Part shown: positions 28,479 through 37,485 of the stretch, one piece after another
Numbering within the stretch: position 1 is the stretch's first letter
Layout: every line of letters begins with the position of its first letter
Source of the DNA: an uncultured beta proteobacterium
Lineage (GTDB): Bacteria; Pseudomonadota; Gammaproteobacteria; Burkholderiales; Burkholderiaceae
Reading direction: 5' to 3'
NCBI GenBank assembly: GCA_903826775.1
Contig: CAIKFU010000090.1
Location: 1 to 64,000, forward strand
DNA length: 64,000 nt
Translations under genes and position numbers: made by a program
Notes under the pieces: model-generated
The model's input: the letters and a program-made list of their open reading frames with translations, nothing else
What the model was told of the DNA's origin: nothing
The model's database searches: none

Positions 28479-28969
28479 ATATTAAATTTATCTTAAACGG
28501 AAAGCCGGTTGAGACTGGGGTAGCGCCCAACACCCCGTTAATTAATGTATTAAGGGACGATTTTGGCTTATTTGGCACACGTTTTGGGTGCGGCCAGGAA
28601 TCGTGTGGTGCCTGCAAGGTTTTAGTGGATGGTAAACCATCTTTTTCCTGTGCCTTAGTAATCAGCGAAGTTGCATCGCATGTTGTTCAGACAGTAGAGG
28701 GTTTAGGCTCTCCAGAAAATCCCCACCCACTGCAAAAGGCATTTTTAGCCGAGCAAGCAGGTCAATGTGGCTACTGCCTTTCCGGCATGTTAATCGAGAG
28801 CGCTGCTTTGTTGGCAGAAAATTGCAATCCGAGTGAGGAAGATATTCGTACCGCTTTACAGGGTAATTTATGTCGTTGTGGTGTTCATAACCGAATTATT
28901 CGGGGGGTATTGTCTGCAGCTGACGAGATGCGTTTGAATGCAAATTCTAAATTGGATGAACAGCAATGA
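28475..28969 (+). CDS. (2Fe-2S)-binding subunit of a molybdenum hydroxylase (IorA/NicA-like)
   Basis: 'CGQESCGACKVLVDGKPSFSC', 'GQCGYCLSGMLIESAALL', 'ALQGNLCRCGVHNRII'. Confidence 0.96.
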   Translation: MNIKFILNGKPVETGVAPNTPLINVLRDDFGLFGTRFGCGQESCGACKVLVDGKPSFSCALVISEVASHVVQTVEGLGSPENPHPLQKAFLAEQAGQCGYCLSGMLIESAALLAENCNPSEEDIRTALQGNLCRCGVHNRIIRGVLSAADEMRLNANSKLDEQQ

Positions 28970-31038
28970 AATTACCCGGAAGTTTAGATTCAAATCGACG
29001 CTTATCTTCTTGGGTTGAGGTAATGCCAACTGGGTTAATCCATCTTCACACTGGGAAGGTTGAAATTGGTCAAGGAATTTTGACTGCGCTTAGGCAAATG
29101 GCCGCTGACGAATTGTGTATATCACTGGAGCAGATTGAGATCATCAGCGCGACCACAGCCGAAGGCTTGGACGAAGCAGTCACCTCAGGAAGTCGCTCGA
29201 TTCAGGAGAGTGGTCTTGCGATCAGGCATGCGTGCGCTTGTGTGCGATCGCTTTATTTGGATCAGGCTGCTTCATTGTCCAATAGTCTTAAGAAAACTAT
29301 TTCCGTTGATAGTGGTGAGTTTGTTGGTCCTCAAGGAATTATTGGGAGCTATTGGAGTTTATGCAAACCGAACTTGCTTGATCGCGAAGCTTGGCCTGAT
29401 GTGGAACTAAAAACAGCTTCTTTGCGAACGTTATCCGGCGAGTCGGCAAACCGAATCGATTTGCCGGATAAAGTATTTGGGAAGCCGCGTTTCATACATG
29501 ATTTGCGATTGCCTGGAATGCGTTTTGCTAGCGTTGTTCGACCCCCATCCCCTGGGGCAGCTTTAGTTAAGGCGCCGATTCCTCGAATCGGGGAAGAAAT
29601 GATCGTTGACGGCAGTTTTTTAGCTGCGGTAGCAGATACCGAATTTAAGGCCAATCAAGTGGCGGCCTCTTTTTCAGAATCCGCCCGTTGGACAGCGCAA
29701 GAAACCTTGCCAAAAAATACCAAGCAATTCCTCAGAACTACCACCAGTGTTCGAAGTTTGATCCATGAGCATGGAGAGGTAGGCAATTCTCATTGGAATG
29801 TTGAGGCTGAATTCTTTAGGCCTTATGTTGCCCATGCCTCGATTGGACTGTGTTGCGCGGTTGCTCGATATGAAAACAATCAACTGGAGGCGTGGTCGCA
29901 TTCTCAAAGCATCTTTCGTCTTCGGGCGGATCTCGCTGTTGTTCTAGGTACTTCGGTAGACAACATCACGATTCATCATATGGAAGGAGCCGGTTGCTAT
30001 GGTCAGAACGGGGCGGATGATGTTGTTCTGGATGCTGCTTTAATTGCGAGAGCGTATCCTGGTAAACCGGTACGCGTTCAATGGAGCCGAGGGGATGAGC
30101 TGACTTGGGGACCTTTGTCTTCGGCTATGCTGGTCAATATTAAAGCTAGCCTGGATGACAACGGTAGAATCAACTTCTGGTCTCAAGAGATTATTAGTAA
30201 CGGTCATGAAAACAGACCAAATGGGGATAAAAATCCAGGTTTGCTTGCCGCATCCCATATTTCCAATCCTTTCGACATTCCAATCTCGCGTAATCCGCCA
30301 GTTGCAGCAGGTGGTGGAGCCGATAGGAACTCGGTTCCCTTATACGAGATTCCAAATATAGATGTTCACCTAAATCGGTTGATGGATATGCCCTTACGCG
30401 TATCCTCATTAAGGGGTTTGGGCGCTATGGCCAATGTTTTTGCGATTGAAAGTGTCATGGATGAGCTGGCTGAAATTGCGAAGCAAGACCCCATTGAGTT
30501 TCGATTGATTCATTTATCCGACTCCCGGGCAAAAGCAGTGATTCAAAAAGCGGTTGAGATAAGCAACTATCGCACTCGTAAAATGCAAGATGGGTGTGGG
30601 TGGGGTTTTGGTTTTGCGAGGTACAAGGGATTGGGCGCATATTGCGCCGTCATAGCCAGGATTGAAGTTGGAATAAATGTTGTTGCAAAAAAATTATGGA
30701 TTGCAACCGATTGTGGAGAAATTATTAATCCAGATGGTGCAGTCAACCAAATAGAGGGTGGTGCTATTCAGGCTTGCAGTTTTGCGCTGAAGGAATCGGT
30801 TCAATTTAATACGCAAAAAGTTTTTTCAGATAACTGGGACTCTTATCCTATCCTTAGATTTGAAGAAGTTCCTAATGTCGAGGTTGCAATGATAAAAAAT
30901 CAGGACTTGCCTGCATTAGGGGTTGGCGAGTGCTCCCTCGGGCCTACTGTTGCCGCATTAGCTAATGCCATTCATAATGCTTTGGGTGTGCGTATTAGGG
31001 ATATGCCTTTTAGTGCAGAAAATATTGCGAAAGCCTAA
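28966..31038 (+). CDS. Molybdopterin-binding subunit of a xanthine dehydrogenase-family hydroxylase (IorB/NicB-like)
   Basis: 'GLIHLHTGKVEIGQGILTALRQMAADEL', 'MEGAGCYGQNGADDVVLDAALIARAYPGKPVRVQWSRGDE', 'LRGLGAMANVFAIESVMDELA', C-terminal 'GVGE' catalytic Glu. Confidence 0.94.
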   Translation: MKLPGSLDSNRRLSSWVEVMPTGLIHLHTGKVEIGQGILTALRQMAADELCISLEQIEIISATTAEGLDEAVTSGSRSIQESGLAIRHACACVRSLYLDQAASLSNSLKKTISVDSGEFVGPQGIIGSYWSLCKPNLLDREAWPDVELKTASLRTLSGESANRIDLPDKVFGKPRFIHDLRLPGMRFASVVRPPSPGAALVKAPIPRIGEEMIVDGSFLAAVADTEFKANQVAASFSESARWTAQETLPKNTKQFLRTTTSVRSLIHEHGEVGNSHWNVEAEFFRPYVAHASIGLCCAVARYENNQLEAWSHSQSIFRLRADLAVVLGTSVDNITIHHMEGAGCYGQNGADDVVLDAALIARAYPGKPVRVQWSRGDELTWGPLSSAMLVNIKASLDDNGRINFWSQEIISNGHENRPNGDKNPGLLAASHISNPFDIPISRNPPVAAGGGADRNSVPLYEIPNIDVHLNRLMDMPLRVSSLRGLGAMANVFAIESVMDELAEIAKQDPIEFRLIHLSDSRAKAVIQKAVEISNYRTRKMQDGCGWGFGFARYKGLGAYCAVIARIEVGINVVAKKLWIATDCGEIINPDGAVNQIEGGAIQACSFALKESVQFNTQKVFSDNWDSYPILRFEEVPNVEVAMIKNQDLPALGVGECSLGPTVAALANAIHNALGVRIRDMPFSAENIAKA

Positions 31039-31350
31039 TAGGGTTTTAAGATGTAATACCCCCCGGAGAGAGTTTTAAAGTGATTTCTTTTTTTAGGACG
31101 AGTTTTTTAGCACTAAAGATTTATTGGTCATAAACTGGTATTCCGATTCAGTTGCGTTTAGAACATTGATGACAGATCTTTTATGCGCCCCAGAAAACTC
31201 AGGGTGCAAGCAATGCTGGGTTGTTGGGGCAGGTTGTGCTTGATCAAGTTGATTATGGTGGCATGAGAGAAGGCGTTAATATGCAATATTATTTGTGCAA
31301 ATGTGTTTTGGCACTATTTGTCGTGGTTTGGTAATAATTTCCTGGGGAAA

Positions 31351-31797
31351 ATGATGAAGTTTTTAACAAATTTACTTTTCTTAATAGCCGGTGGTTTGTT
31401 CGTGACTCAATATGTGCTGTCTGCGCCATTAATTAGTGCAAAAGAAGCCGATCTTCCCGTTGCTTCCCAAGCGCTGCCTACCCGTGGAATTTCCAGAGGG
31501 CCTTCGGTCAAATTGAATTCACCTGAGGCTGACACGCCTGTAGCATCCCCGTTTGACTTAAAAGTTACGTTTGAAGCTAGGGGGGATGCCAAAATTGATC
31601 CCGATTCGATTAAGGTTATTTATATGAAATCACCTATTGTTGATTTAACCCCAAGATTAAGAAAATCCATCACTGTTAGCGGAATTGATTTTCTAAAAGC
31701 AGAAGTTCCTCCTGGTTCACATGCGATTAAGGTAACAGTAAAAGACACTGATGGTCGAGAGACGAATTCGGTGCTGAACATAATTGTGAGTAAGTAA
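31351..31797 (+). CDS. Exported hypothetical with an Ig-like/fibronectin-like domain
   Basis: Start at internal ATG 31351; signal 'MMKFLTNLLFLIAGGLFVTQYVLSA'; 'PVASPFDLKVTFEARGDAKIDPDSIKVIYMK...PPGSHAIKVTVKDTDGRETNSVLNIIV'. Confidence 0.65.
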   Translation: MMKFLTNLLFLIAGGLFVTQYVLSAPLISAKEADLPVASQALPTRGISRGPSVKLNSPEADTPVASPFDLKVTFEARGDAKIDPDSIKVIYMKSPIVDLTPRLRKSITVSGIDFLKAEVPPGSHAIKVTVKDTDGRETNSVLNIIVSK

Positions 31798-32579
31798 TGA
31801 ATTGTCCTTATTGCCTTTCTGAAGTGGATGATGCGGCGGTGGTGTGCAAAGTATGCACGAGGGATGTTTATCTATTTAAACCTATGATGGCACGCGTTGC
31901 GGAGTTGGAAAAGCAATTGGCGGAGATCGGTAATCAAACAGATTATGAAGAGCAGATATTGGGCCTAGAGGCCCGTCTTGAGGGATATGAGCAGAAAAAA
32001 TACCTTGACCGTGGATTCAAAGAAACATGCCTAGATGTATTAATCTACTTGGTTTTACCATTACTAATATTGTTGGCAGCTCATGATGTGATTACTGTTG
32101 TTTACGATACCAAAATGGTTTATTTGAGAGTAATTTCAATGGTATTGCCTTTGCCGTTTGGTTATGTTTTATTCAAGCAAATGCGCCGCCCATTATTCCC
32201 TTGGTTTATTGGTGTGATCTTTCTAGGTATTGCTTCTGTAATTGGTATGAGCTGGATTACCAGTTTGGTTGACAATTCCCCCATTCTTCCGCAAAGCACT
32301 TTTGAATGGCGAGAAGTATTGGAATATGCTGCCAGTATTGCTTTTAGTTTTCTTACTGGAATGTTGTTGGGTAGCGTGAATTACGCCAGCCATCACCAAG
32401 CCAAATCGGTAAAGGTAAATCCATTTTTAAAATTAGTTCTAAGTGCTCTTGGTGAGGAAAAATTGTCACCAGAAGCCCTGCATAAGCTCATGAAAAAAAT
32501 CAACGAATATGGGGGCACTATAGTCGCGTTAGGAACTACCGCTTTGTCAATATACACTGGGCTAAAGCACGTTCTTTAG
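31797..32579 (+). CDS. Multi-pass membrane protein with N-terminal zinc ribbon and coiled coil
   Basis: 'MNCPYCLSEVDDAAVVCKVCTRDVYLF' (CxxC...CxxC), 'RVAELEKQLAEIGNQTDYEEQILGLEARLEGYEQ', then TM helices. TAATG coupled to the upstream gene. Confidence 0.75.
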   Translation: MNCPYCLSEVDDAAVVCKVCTRDVYLFKPMMARVAELEKQLAEIGNQTDYEEQILGLEARLEGYEQKKYLDRGFKETCLDVLIYLVLPLLILLAAHDVITVVYDTKMVYLRVISMVLPLPFGYVLFKQMRRPLFPWFIGVIFLGIASVIGMSWITSLVDNSPILPQSTFEWREVLEYAASIAFSFLTGMLLGSVNYASHHQAKSVKVNPFLKLVLSALGEEKLSPEALHKLMKKINEYGGTIVALGTTALSIYTGLKHVL

Positions 32580-32695
32580 GTAATACTAAAGCAATGCAGT
32601 ACTATAAAAAGGCAATACCGATGCAGGACGAAAATATTTCTCATGCTGCCTAACCGTAAAACTTGTTCAATGCCAAATTCTGCTAAAGTTTATCT

Positions 32696-33526
32696 ATGAG
32701 CAATGGAATAAACCGTAGGACAGTTCTCAAAACTGCTGGCGCATTGGTTTGCACTTCCGCTATCCCTTCTCAATTCTTTGCTGCTAGCGATAAAGGGCTT
32801 GTAGGCCCTCGCATTGCATTGGTGATTGGGAATAGTAAATATATTGACAGTCCTTTAACCAATCCTGGTAATGATGCGATTGCGATGGTTAAGGAGCTCA
32901 AAATCTTGGGCTTTGATGCTCAATCCCTTATTGATGCGAGTCTGAAGGATTTGACCTCATCGATTCAAAGCTATAGCAATCGGTTAGCAAAGGCAAAAGC
33001 AGTCGGACTCTTTTACTATGCTGGGCATGGAGTGCAGTTGGCCTGGAGAAACTATCTGGTTCCTGTTGATGCCAATATTGACAAGGTCGACGATATTCCA
33101 AAGCAAACCTTTGAGTTAAATACCATGCTCACCGCCCTAACCAAGGCAGAGAACCCCATGAATATTATTATTTTGGATGCTTGCAGAGACAATCCGTTCG
33201 GTAAAAAATTGCCAACCGAGCAAAAAGGTTTAAGTCAATTTGACGCCCCCCCAGGATCGATCCTTTCATATGCAACTGCGCCAGGCAATGTGGCCAGTGA
33301 CGGAGCTGGCGGCAATGGATTGTTCACTGAAAATCTCTTAAGAGAGATGCGCAACCCAGAGGCAAAGATCGAGGATGTATTTAAGCGGGTTCGACTCAAG
33401 GTCAGGCTGGCCTCCAAAGGCCAGCAAATACCATGGGAAAGCACTTCCCTTGAGGAGGATTTTTACTTTAATGCCGCAGGAATTGACCCTAATAGTATTG
33501 AATCGGCGATGGGGGGAAGTAAATAA
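32696..33526 (+). CDS. Caspase-family (peptidase C14 p20-like) protein with Tat-like leader
   Basis: 'NRRTVLKTAGALVCTSAIPSQFFAA' leader; His in 'GLFYYAGHGVQ', Cys in 'IIILDACRDNPF', 'PWESTSLEEDFYF'. Confidence 0.92.
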   Translation: MSNGINRRTVLKTAGALVCTSAIPSQFFAASDKGLVGPRIALVIGNSKYIDSPLTNPGNDAIAMVKELKILGFDAQSLIDASLKDLTSSIQSYSNRLAKAKAVGLFYYAGHGVQLAWRNYLVPVDANIDKVDDIPKQTFELNTMLTALTKAENPMNIIILDACRDNPFGKKLPTEQKGLSQFDAPPGSILSYATAPGNVASDGAGGNGLFTENLLREMRNPEAKIEDVFKRVRLKVRLASKGQQIPWESTSLEEDFYFNAAGIDPNSIESAMGGSK

Positions 33527-34296
33527 TGGCTGATCTTGACGACCAACATTTCAAGGAGCAATTGTCTCTTTGGGAAAAGGCGAGTAGCAGTGGCGATCCT
33601 AAATTCACCATTGCTTATTTGGATGCTTTTCCCACCGGTTTTTACTCGCAGCTAGCAGAGGTGCGCTTAGATCAATTATTGGCTGCACAAGGTGAAAAGA
33701 AATTGGTGATACCTAGTTCCGCGAATAACCCCTTTACCAAAGGAATGGTGTCGGGAGTGATGGAGTATTCAGTGGGAGATGCCTATTCGTATAGCCGTAA
33801 AGATTCGTTAACCGGAATTGAGGAAAATGCATTTACTCAAAAGGTCACCAAGGTTACCGATAGCGAGATAACGTTTAATAATGGGCGGCAAGTTATTGAC
33901 ATTATGGGAAACGATTTAATTTCGCCGAATGAGCGCTTTCTAAGTCCCGCACAGTTTTATCCGGCTGAGTATGTGTTGGGTAATAAATGGATTACACGTT
34001 ATGCATGGAAAAAGGGGGATGGCGTAGATTCAAGCGTGGAGATGGAATTTAAAATAATCGGGCGCGAAAAAATGGAAACTCCTGCAGGTAGGTTTAATGC
34101 TTTTGTTATCGATGGTATGGGTTATGTTCTTGGGGGTAGTAAATTTGAAATGCGCTACTGGATTGATCCAGAAACCTGCAATCGACCCATTTGGTTCGAT
34201 CGGGTTTCAAAAAACCGCAAGCAAGGTAAGGTACGCATGTCGACTCGGGATGAATTGGTTAGTTTTCACCAGAAAAAATCCGCAAAGAAAAGTTAA
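33526..34296 (+). CDS. Caspase-partner hypothetical; N-terminus resembles the tail normally fused to bacterial caspases
   Basis: TAATG overlap with the caspase stop; 'QLSLWEKASSSGDPKFTIAYLDAFPTGFYSQLAEVRLDQLLA' resembles the usual post-caspase segment; no signal peptide. Confidence 0.72.
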   Translation: MADLDDQHFKEQLSLWEKASSSGDPKFTIAYLDAFPTGFYSQLAEVRLDQLLAAQGEKKLVIPSSANNPFTKGMVSGVMEYSVGDAYSYSRKDSLTGIEENAFTQKVTKVTDSEITFNNGRQVIDIMGNDLISPNERFLSPAQFYPAEYVLGNKWITRYAWKKGDGVDSSVEMEFKIIGREKMETPAGRFNAFVIDGMGYVLGGSKFEMRYWIDPETCNRPIWFDRVSKNRKQGKVRMSTRDELVSFHQKKSAKKS

Positions 34297-34426
34297 ACAT
34301 AAAAAATGGAAGTATTTTTTCACTCCAAAATATTGAACTATTCTTGATCCGTATTACTGCTTAATTTTTGAATGGTTTAAAAATTTGGTTAATGAGGATA
34401 ATTAAATTATCTGATTTAGTGTTAAA

Positions 34427-34654
34427 TCATCGATAAGGTCTGATCAACTCCTCCAAGCCATAGGCATCACCTGACTTTCTGAGTGCATCGATCCGGTTGC
34501 GCAGCAACTTCAGTTCTTGGGATTTCAGCTTTCGCAATTTTTGAAAGCTTATTCCATAGGTTTCTATTAAATAACGACGCCTGGAAGCACGGATTTGGAA
34601 GTGAATAATCCAATAGAGGACAAGGAGTGCTAGAAAGAGCAGCATTAGAACCAT
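34427..34654 (-). CDS. Small single-TM hypothetical protein
   Basis: 'MVLMLLFLALLVLYWIIHFQIRASRRRYLIETYGISFQKLRKLKSQELKLLRNRIDALRKSGDAYGLEELIRPYR'; TM + basic helix composition. Confidence 0.55.
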   Translation of the reverse strand: MVLMLLFLALLVLYWIIHFQIRASRRRYLIETYGISFQKLRKLKSQELKLLRNRIDALRKSGDAYGLEELIRPYR

Positions 34655-34816
34655 ATATCTAAATTTTTTAGGAAAACCAGTTGACCATTATGGCATTGAA
34701 AGAATTGATTGAAAATTATCTAAATAGAATTGACAATAAATCCCTTTACTTAGCTTTATAACCTGTAAATAATGAGAAACTGCTTTTTTTGAGTTTAAGT
34801 TAATAAGGATTCTAAA

Positions 34817-35497
34817 ATGGTGCAGATAGACCAAAAAATCATTAGCCAGTATTTGAACGTATCAGTTCCGAATGTTTCGGATGCCCTGGATCGAATTGGT
34901 ATAGAGGGTTCAACACAAGGTGTATTGCCGATTTATCCCTGCGCAAAAATTGCTGGACCCGCAGCAACGTTGAAATACATACCTTATAGTGCTGCCGAGG
35001 AATCAACGGTACTTGGGACTTTAAAAGCCATTGTTCATGGTGGTACGGGGTCAGTGCTGGTTGTTGACGCTTCCGACAATCTTTTGGTCAATTCCCTTGG
35101 CGGTGTTGCCGGCGCAACTGCCAAGCATTATGGGTTGGCTGGATGTGTAACCGATGGCGTTGTACGCGATGTTGATGAGTACAAGGCGTATGGATTACCA
35201 GTTTATGCAAGAGGTATCGCTCAACAATCCGTTCGCGGCAGATCCTCATGCGCAGGATATGGTATGCCCGTGAAATTAAGTGGAGTCACGGTTCGTCCCG
35301 GGGATTTTATTTTGGCCGATGAAAACGGAACTATCGTAATACCGATGGAATACGTGACTGAGGTATTGGCTTTCGCGCAAAAAGTCAAAGCTACCGAAGA
35401 GCGGGTTATTGCACAAATTCGGGCGGGTGCTGACCCAGTAGAGGCACATGTTCATGTGAATTACGACAATATGCTAAAAAAGCAAACTACTGAATGA
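34817..35497 (+). CDS. RraA-like / 4-hydroxy-4-methyl-2-oxoglutarate aldolase family
   Basis: 'VPNVSDALDRIGIEG', 'GGVAGATAKHYGLAGCVTDGVVRDVDEYKAYGLPVYARG', 'GVTVRPGDFILADENGTIVIP'. Confidence 0.93.
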   Translation: MVQIDQKIISQYLNVSVPNVSDALDRIGIEGSTQGVLPIYPCAKIAGPAATLKYIPYSAAEESTVLGTLKAIVHGGTGSVLVVDASDNLLVNSLGGVAGATAKHYGLAGCVTDGVVRDVDEYKAYGLPVYARGIAQQSVRGRSSCAGYGMPVKLSGVTVRPGDFILADENGTIVIPMEYVTEVLAFAQKVKATEERVIAQIRAGADPVEAHVHVNYDNMLKKQTTE

Positions 35498-36336
35498 TTG
35501 CTAATCAAAAAATAAGATACCGTACTTCATTATTTTGGGGAGGATTGCGCCTTCATGAATTAAATTCGGAAGTCGAGGCAGGAGCCGATATTATCTGCAT
35601 AGATATTGAGGACGCTGTTCCCTTAGCGGATAAAGAGAAAGCGCGAAATGCCGTACTGGATTTTTTGAAAAAGTATTCCCCGTCAAACGCAAGCCAGTAT
35701 ATTGTCAGGATTAACCCAATTGATACCAAAGATGGTCGCGATGATTTGGAAGCGCTAGTTCATTCGCCTGGGTTTTTATCGTATTTGATGCTGCCAAAGA
35801 TAGAATCGGTTGACGCTATCAAAACTGTTGGTCAATACCTGGAAGACCAAAACTCCTCTTTGAACATATTCGGCATTATCGAGACGGCAAAAGGACTTGA
35901 GTTAGCCTCGCAAATTGCGGTTGCCCATTCAAGACTAAAAGGGTTTTATTTTGGAGGGTTTGATCTATCTTCAGCAATCGGTTGCGAAATGGACTGGGAG
36001 CCATTGTTGTACAGCAGATCAAAAGTGGTGCATGCTGCGGCATTGGGCGAAATATTGGCGATTGATTGTCCGCCAGCCTTGGTGGACGAATCGACTAATC
36101 AGGAAAAATTGATCGCCTATTGCAATCGTTCAAGAGCGCTCGGCATGATGGGGATGGTTACTAAGCTCAGCAGTCAAGTAAGGGCAATGAATAAAGCCTT
36201 TACCCCAAGTGACGAGGAGGTTAGTAGAGCTAGAGCCATTGTTGAAATGTACGAATTAGATCCTACAAAGCCGATTGTTTATCAAGGAAAGTTAATTGAA
36301 CTTCCAATGATTAAAAAATTGAAGCAGATTTTATAA
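35494..36336 (+). CDS. HpcH/HpaI / CitE-like aldolase-lyase
   Basis: 'RTSLFWGGLRLHELNSEVEAGADIICIDIEDAVPLADKEKAR', 'MLPKIESVDAIKTV', 'FGIIETAKGLELASQIA', 'GFYFGGFDLSSAIGCE'. Confidence 0.88.
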   Translation: MIANQKIRYRTSLFWGGLRLHELNSEVEAGADIICIDIEDAVPLADKEKARNAVLDFLKKYSPSNASQYIVRINPIDTKDGRDDLEALVHSPGFLSYLMLPKIESVDAIKTVGQYLEDQNSSLNIFGIIETAKGLELASQIAVAHSRLKGFYFGGFDLSSAIGCEMDWEPLLYSRSKVVHAAALGEILAIDCPPALVDESTNQEKLIAYCNRSRALGMMGMVTKLSSQVRAMNKAFTPSDEEVSRARAIVEMYELDPTKPIVYQGKLIELPMIKKLKQIL

Positions 36337-36338
36337 GC

Positions 36339-37466
36339 ATGGCGACAATTCAATATTTAACCCGAATTGAGTTTGATTTTGGAGTATCTCGCTCCATCTC
36401 AGCATTCGTCAGTTCTATTGGTATCAAAAAACCCCTGATCGTAACCGATCCCTTTTTATCAAAATCCGTCATGGTTGACGAGATGCTGGAAATGTTGAAG
36501 GGTTTTAATCCTTGTATTTTTGCAGGTACACCACAAAATCCTACGCAAGAAGCCGTTGAATCCGCAGTTAAGATTTATTTAGAAGAAGGATGCGATGGGG
36601 TAATTGCAGTTGGGGGAGGTTCATCCATCGATCTGGCAAAAGGCGTTGCCTTGTTGGCCACCCACCCTGCGCCACTAGAGCAATATGCAGCCATTTTGGG
36701 TGGGTTGGATTTAATTACCCCCAAGGTCGCCCCTGTGATAGCGATTCCAACAACAGCTGGAACAGGCAGTGAAGTAGGGCGTGCTGCTTTGATAAGCCTA
36801 GCTGACGGACGCAAATTGGGTTTTATTAGCCCATATTTGATCCCTAAAATAGCGGTTTGCGATCCAGAGCTAACGCTTGGGTTGCCTGCAAATTTAACCG
36901 CCGCAACTGGAATGGATGCTTTAACGCATTGCATTGAAACCTATATCTCTCCACGGATCAATCCACCAGCAGATGCCATTGCATTGGATGGAGCGCAAAG
37001 AGCTGCTAAGTGGATTGAGGCAGCGTTTCAAAACGGAGAAGATCGAGAGGCTAGATGGAATATGATGATGGCCTCATTGCAGGGAGGTCTGACTTTCCAA
37101 AAGGGGCTAGGGGCCGTCCACTCGATGTCGCACCCTTTGGGCGGACTAAAATCCCCGGTATTGCATCATGGAACGCTGAATGCCTTGATCTTGCCAGCAG
37201 TTCTACGGTTTAATCGACCCCATTGTTTACTCAAATTACAGAATTTAGAGAAAGCCATTGGATTGGCTCCTTCAATCTCATTAGATCAATTTATCGAACG
37301 CTTGAATATTAAATTAAAGTTACCAAAATCCCTCAGTGAGTTGGGTGTAACAAGAGAGATGCTTCCTGCTATGGTTGAGGGTGCCGTGAAGGATCATTCA
37401 AGCGCATCCAATCCTCGGCCTTTGCAAAAAAGCGATTTTGAATTCTTGTTTAATGAGGTGCATTAA
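36339..37466 (+). CDS. Iron-containing alcohol dehydrogenase
   Basis: 'GVIAVGGGSSIDLAKGVALLATHP', 'IPTTAGTGSEVGRAA', 'GMDALTHCIETYISP', 'GAVHSMSHPLGG'. Confidence 0.95.
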   Translation: MATIQYLTRIEFDFGVSRSISAFVSSIGIKKPLIVTDPFLSKSVMVDEMLEMLKGFNPCIFAGTPQNPTQEAVESAVKIYLEEGCDGVIAVGGGSSIDLAKGVALLATHPAPLEQYAAILGGLDLITPKVAPVIAIPTTAGTGSEVGRAALISLADGRKLGFISPYLIPKIAVCDPELTLGLPANLTAATGMDALTHCIETYISPRINPPADAIALDGAQRAAKWIEAAFQNGEDREARWNMMMASLQGGLTFQKGLGAVHSMSHPLGGLKSPVLHHGTLNALILPAVLRFNRPHCLLKLQNLEKAIGLAPSISLDQFIERLNIKLKLPKSLSELGVTREMLPAMVEGAVKDHSSASNPRPLQKSDFEFLFNEVH

Positions 37467-37485
37467 TTACCACTGGAGCAAAAGC

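Noticed and set aside
31158-31313. 51-codon stop-free minus-strand stretch (...HINAFSHATIINLIKHNLPQQPSIACTLSFLGRIKDLSSMF*)
   Set aside because: No ATG start or recognisable motif; could be a gene relic but cannot be supported from sequence alone.
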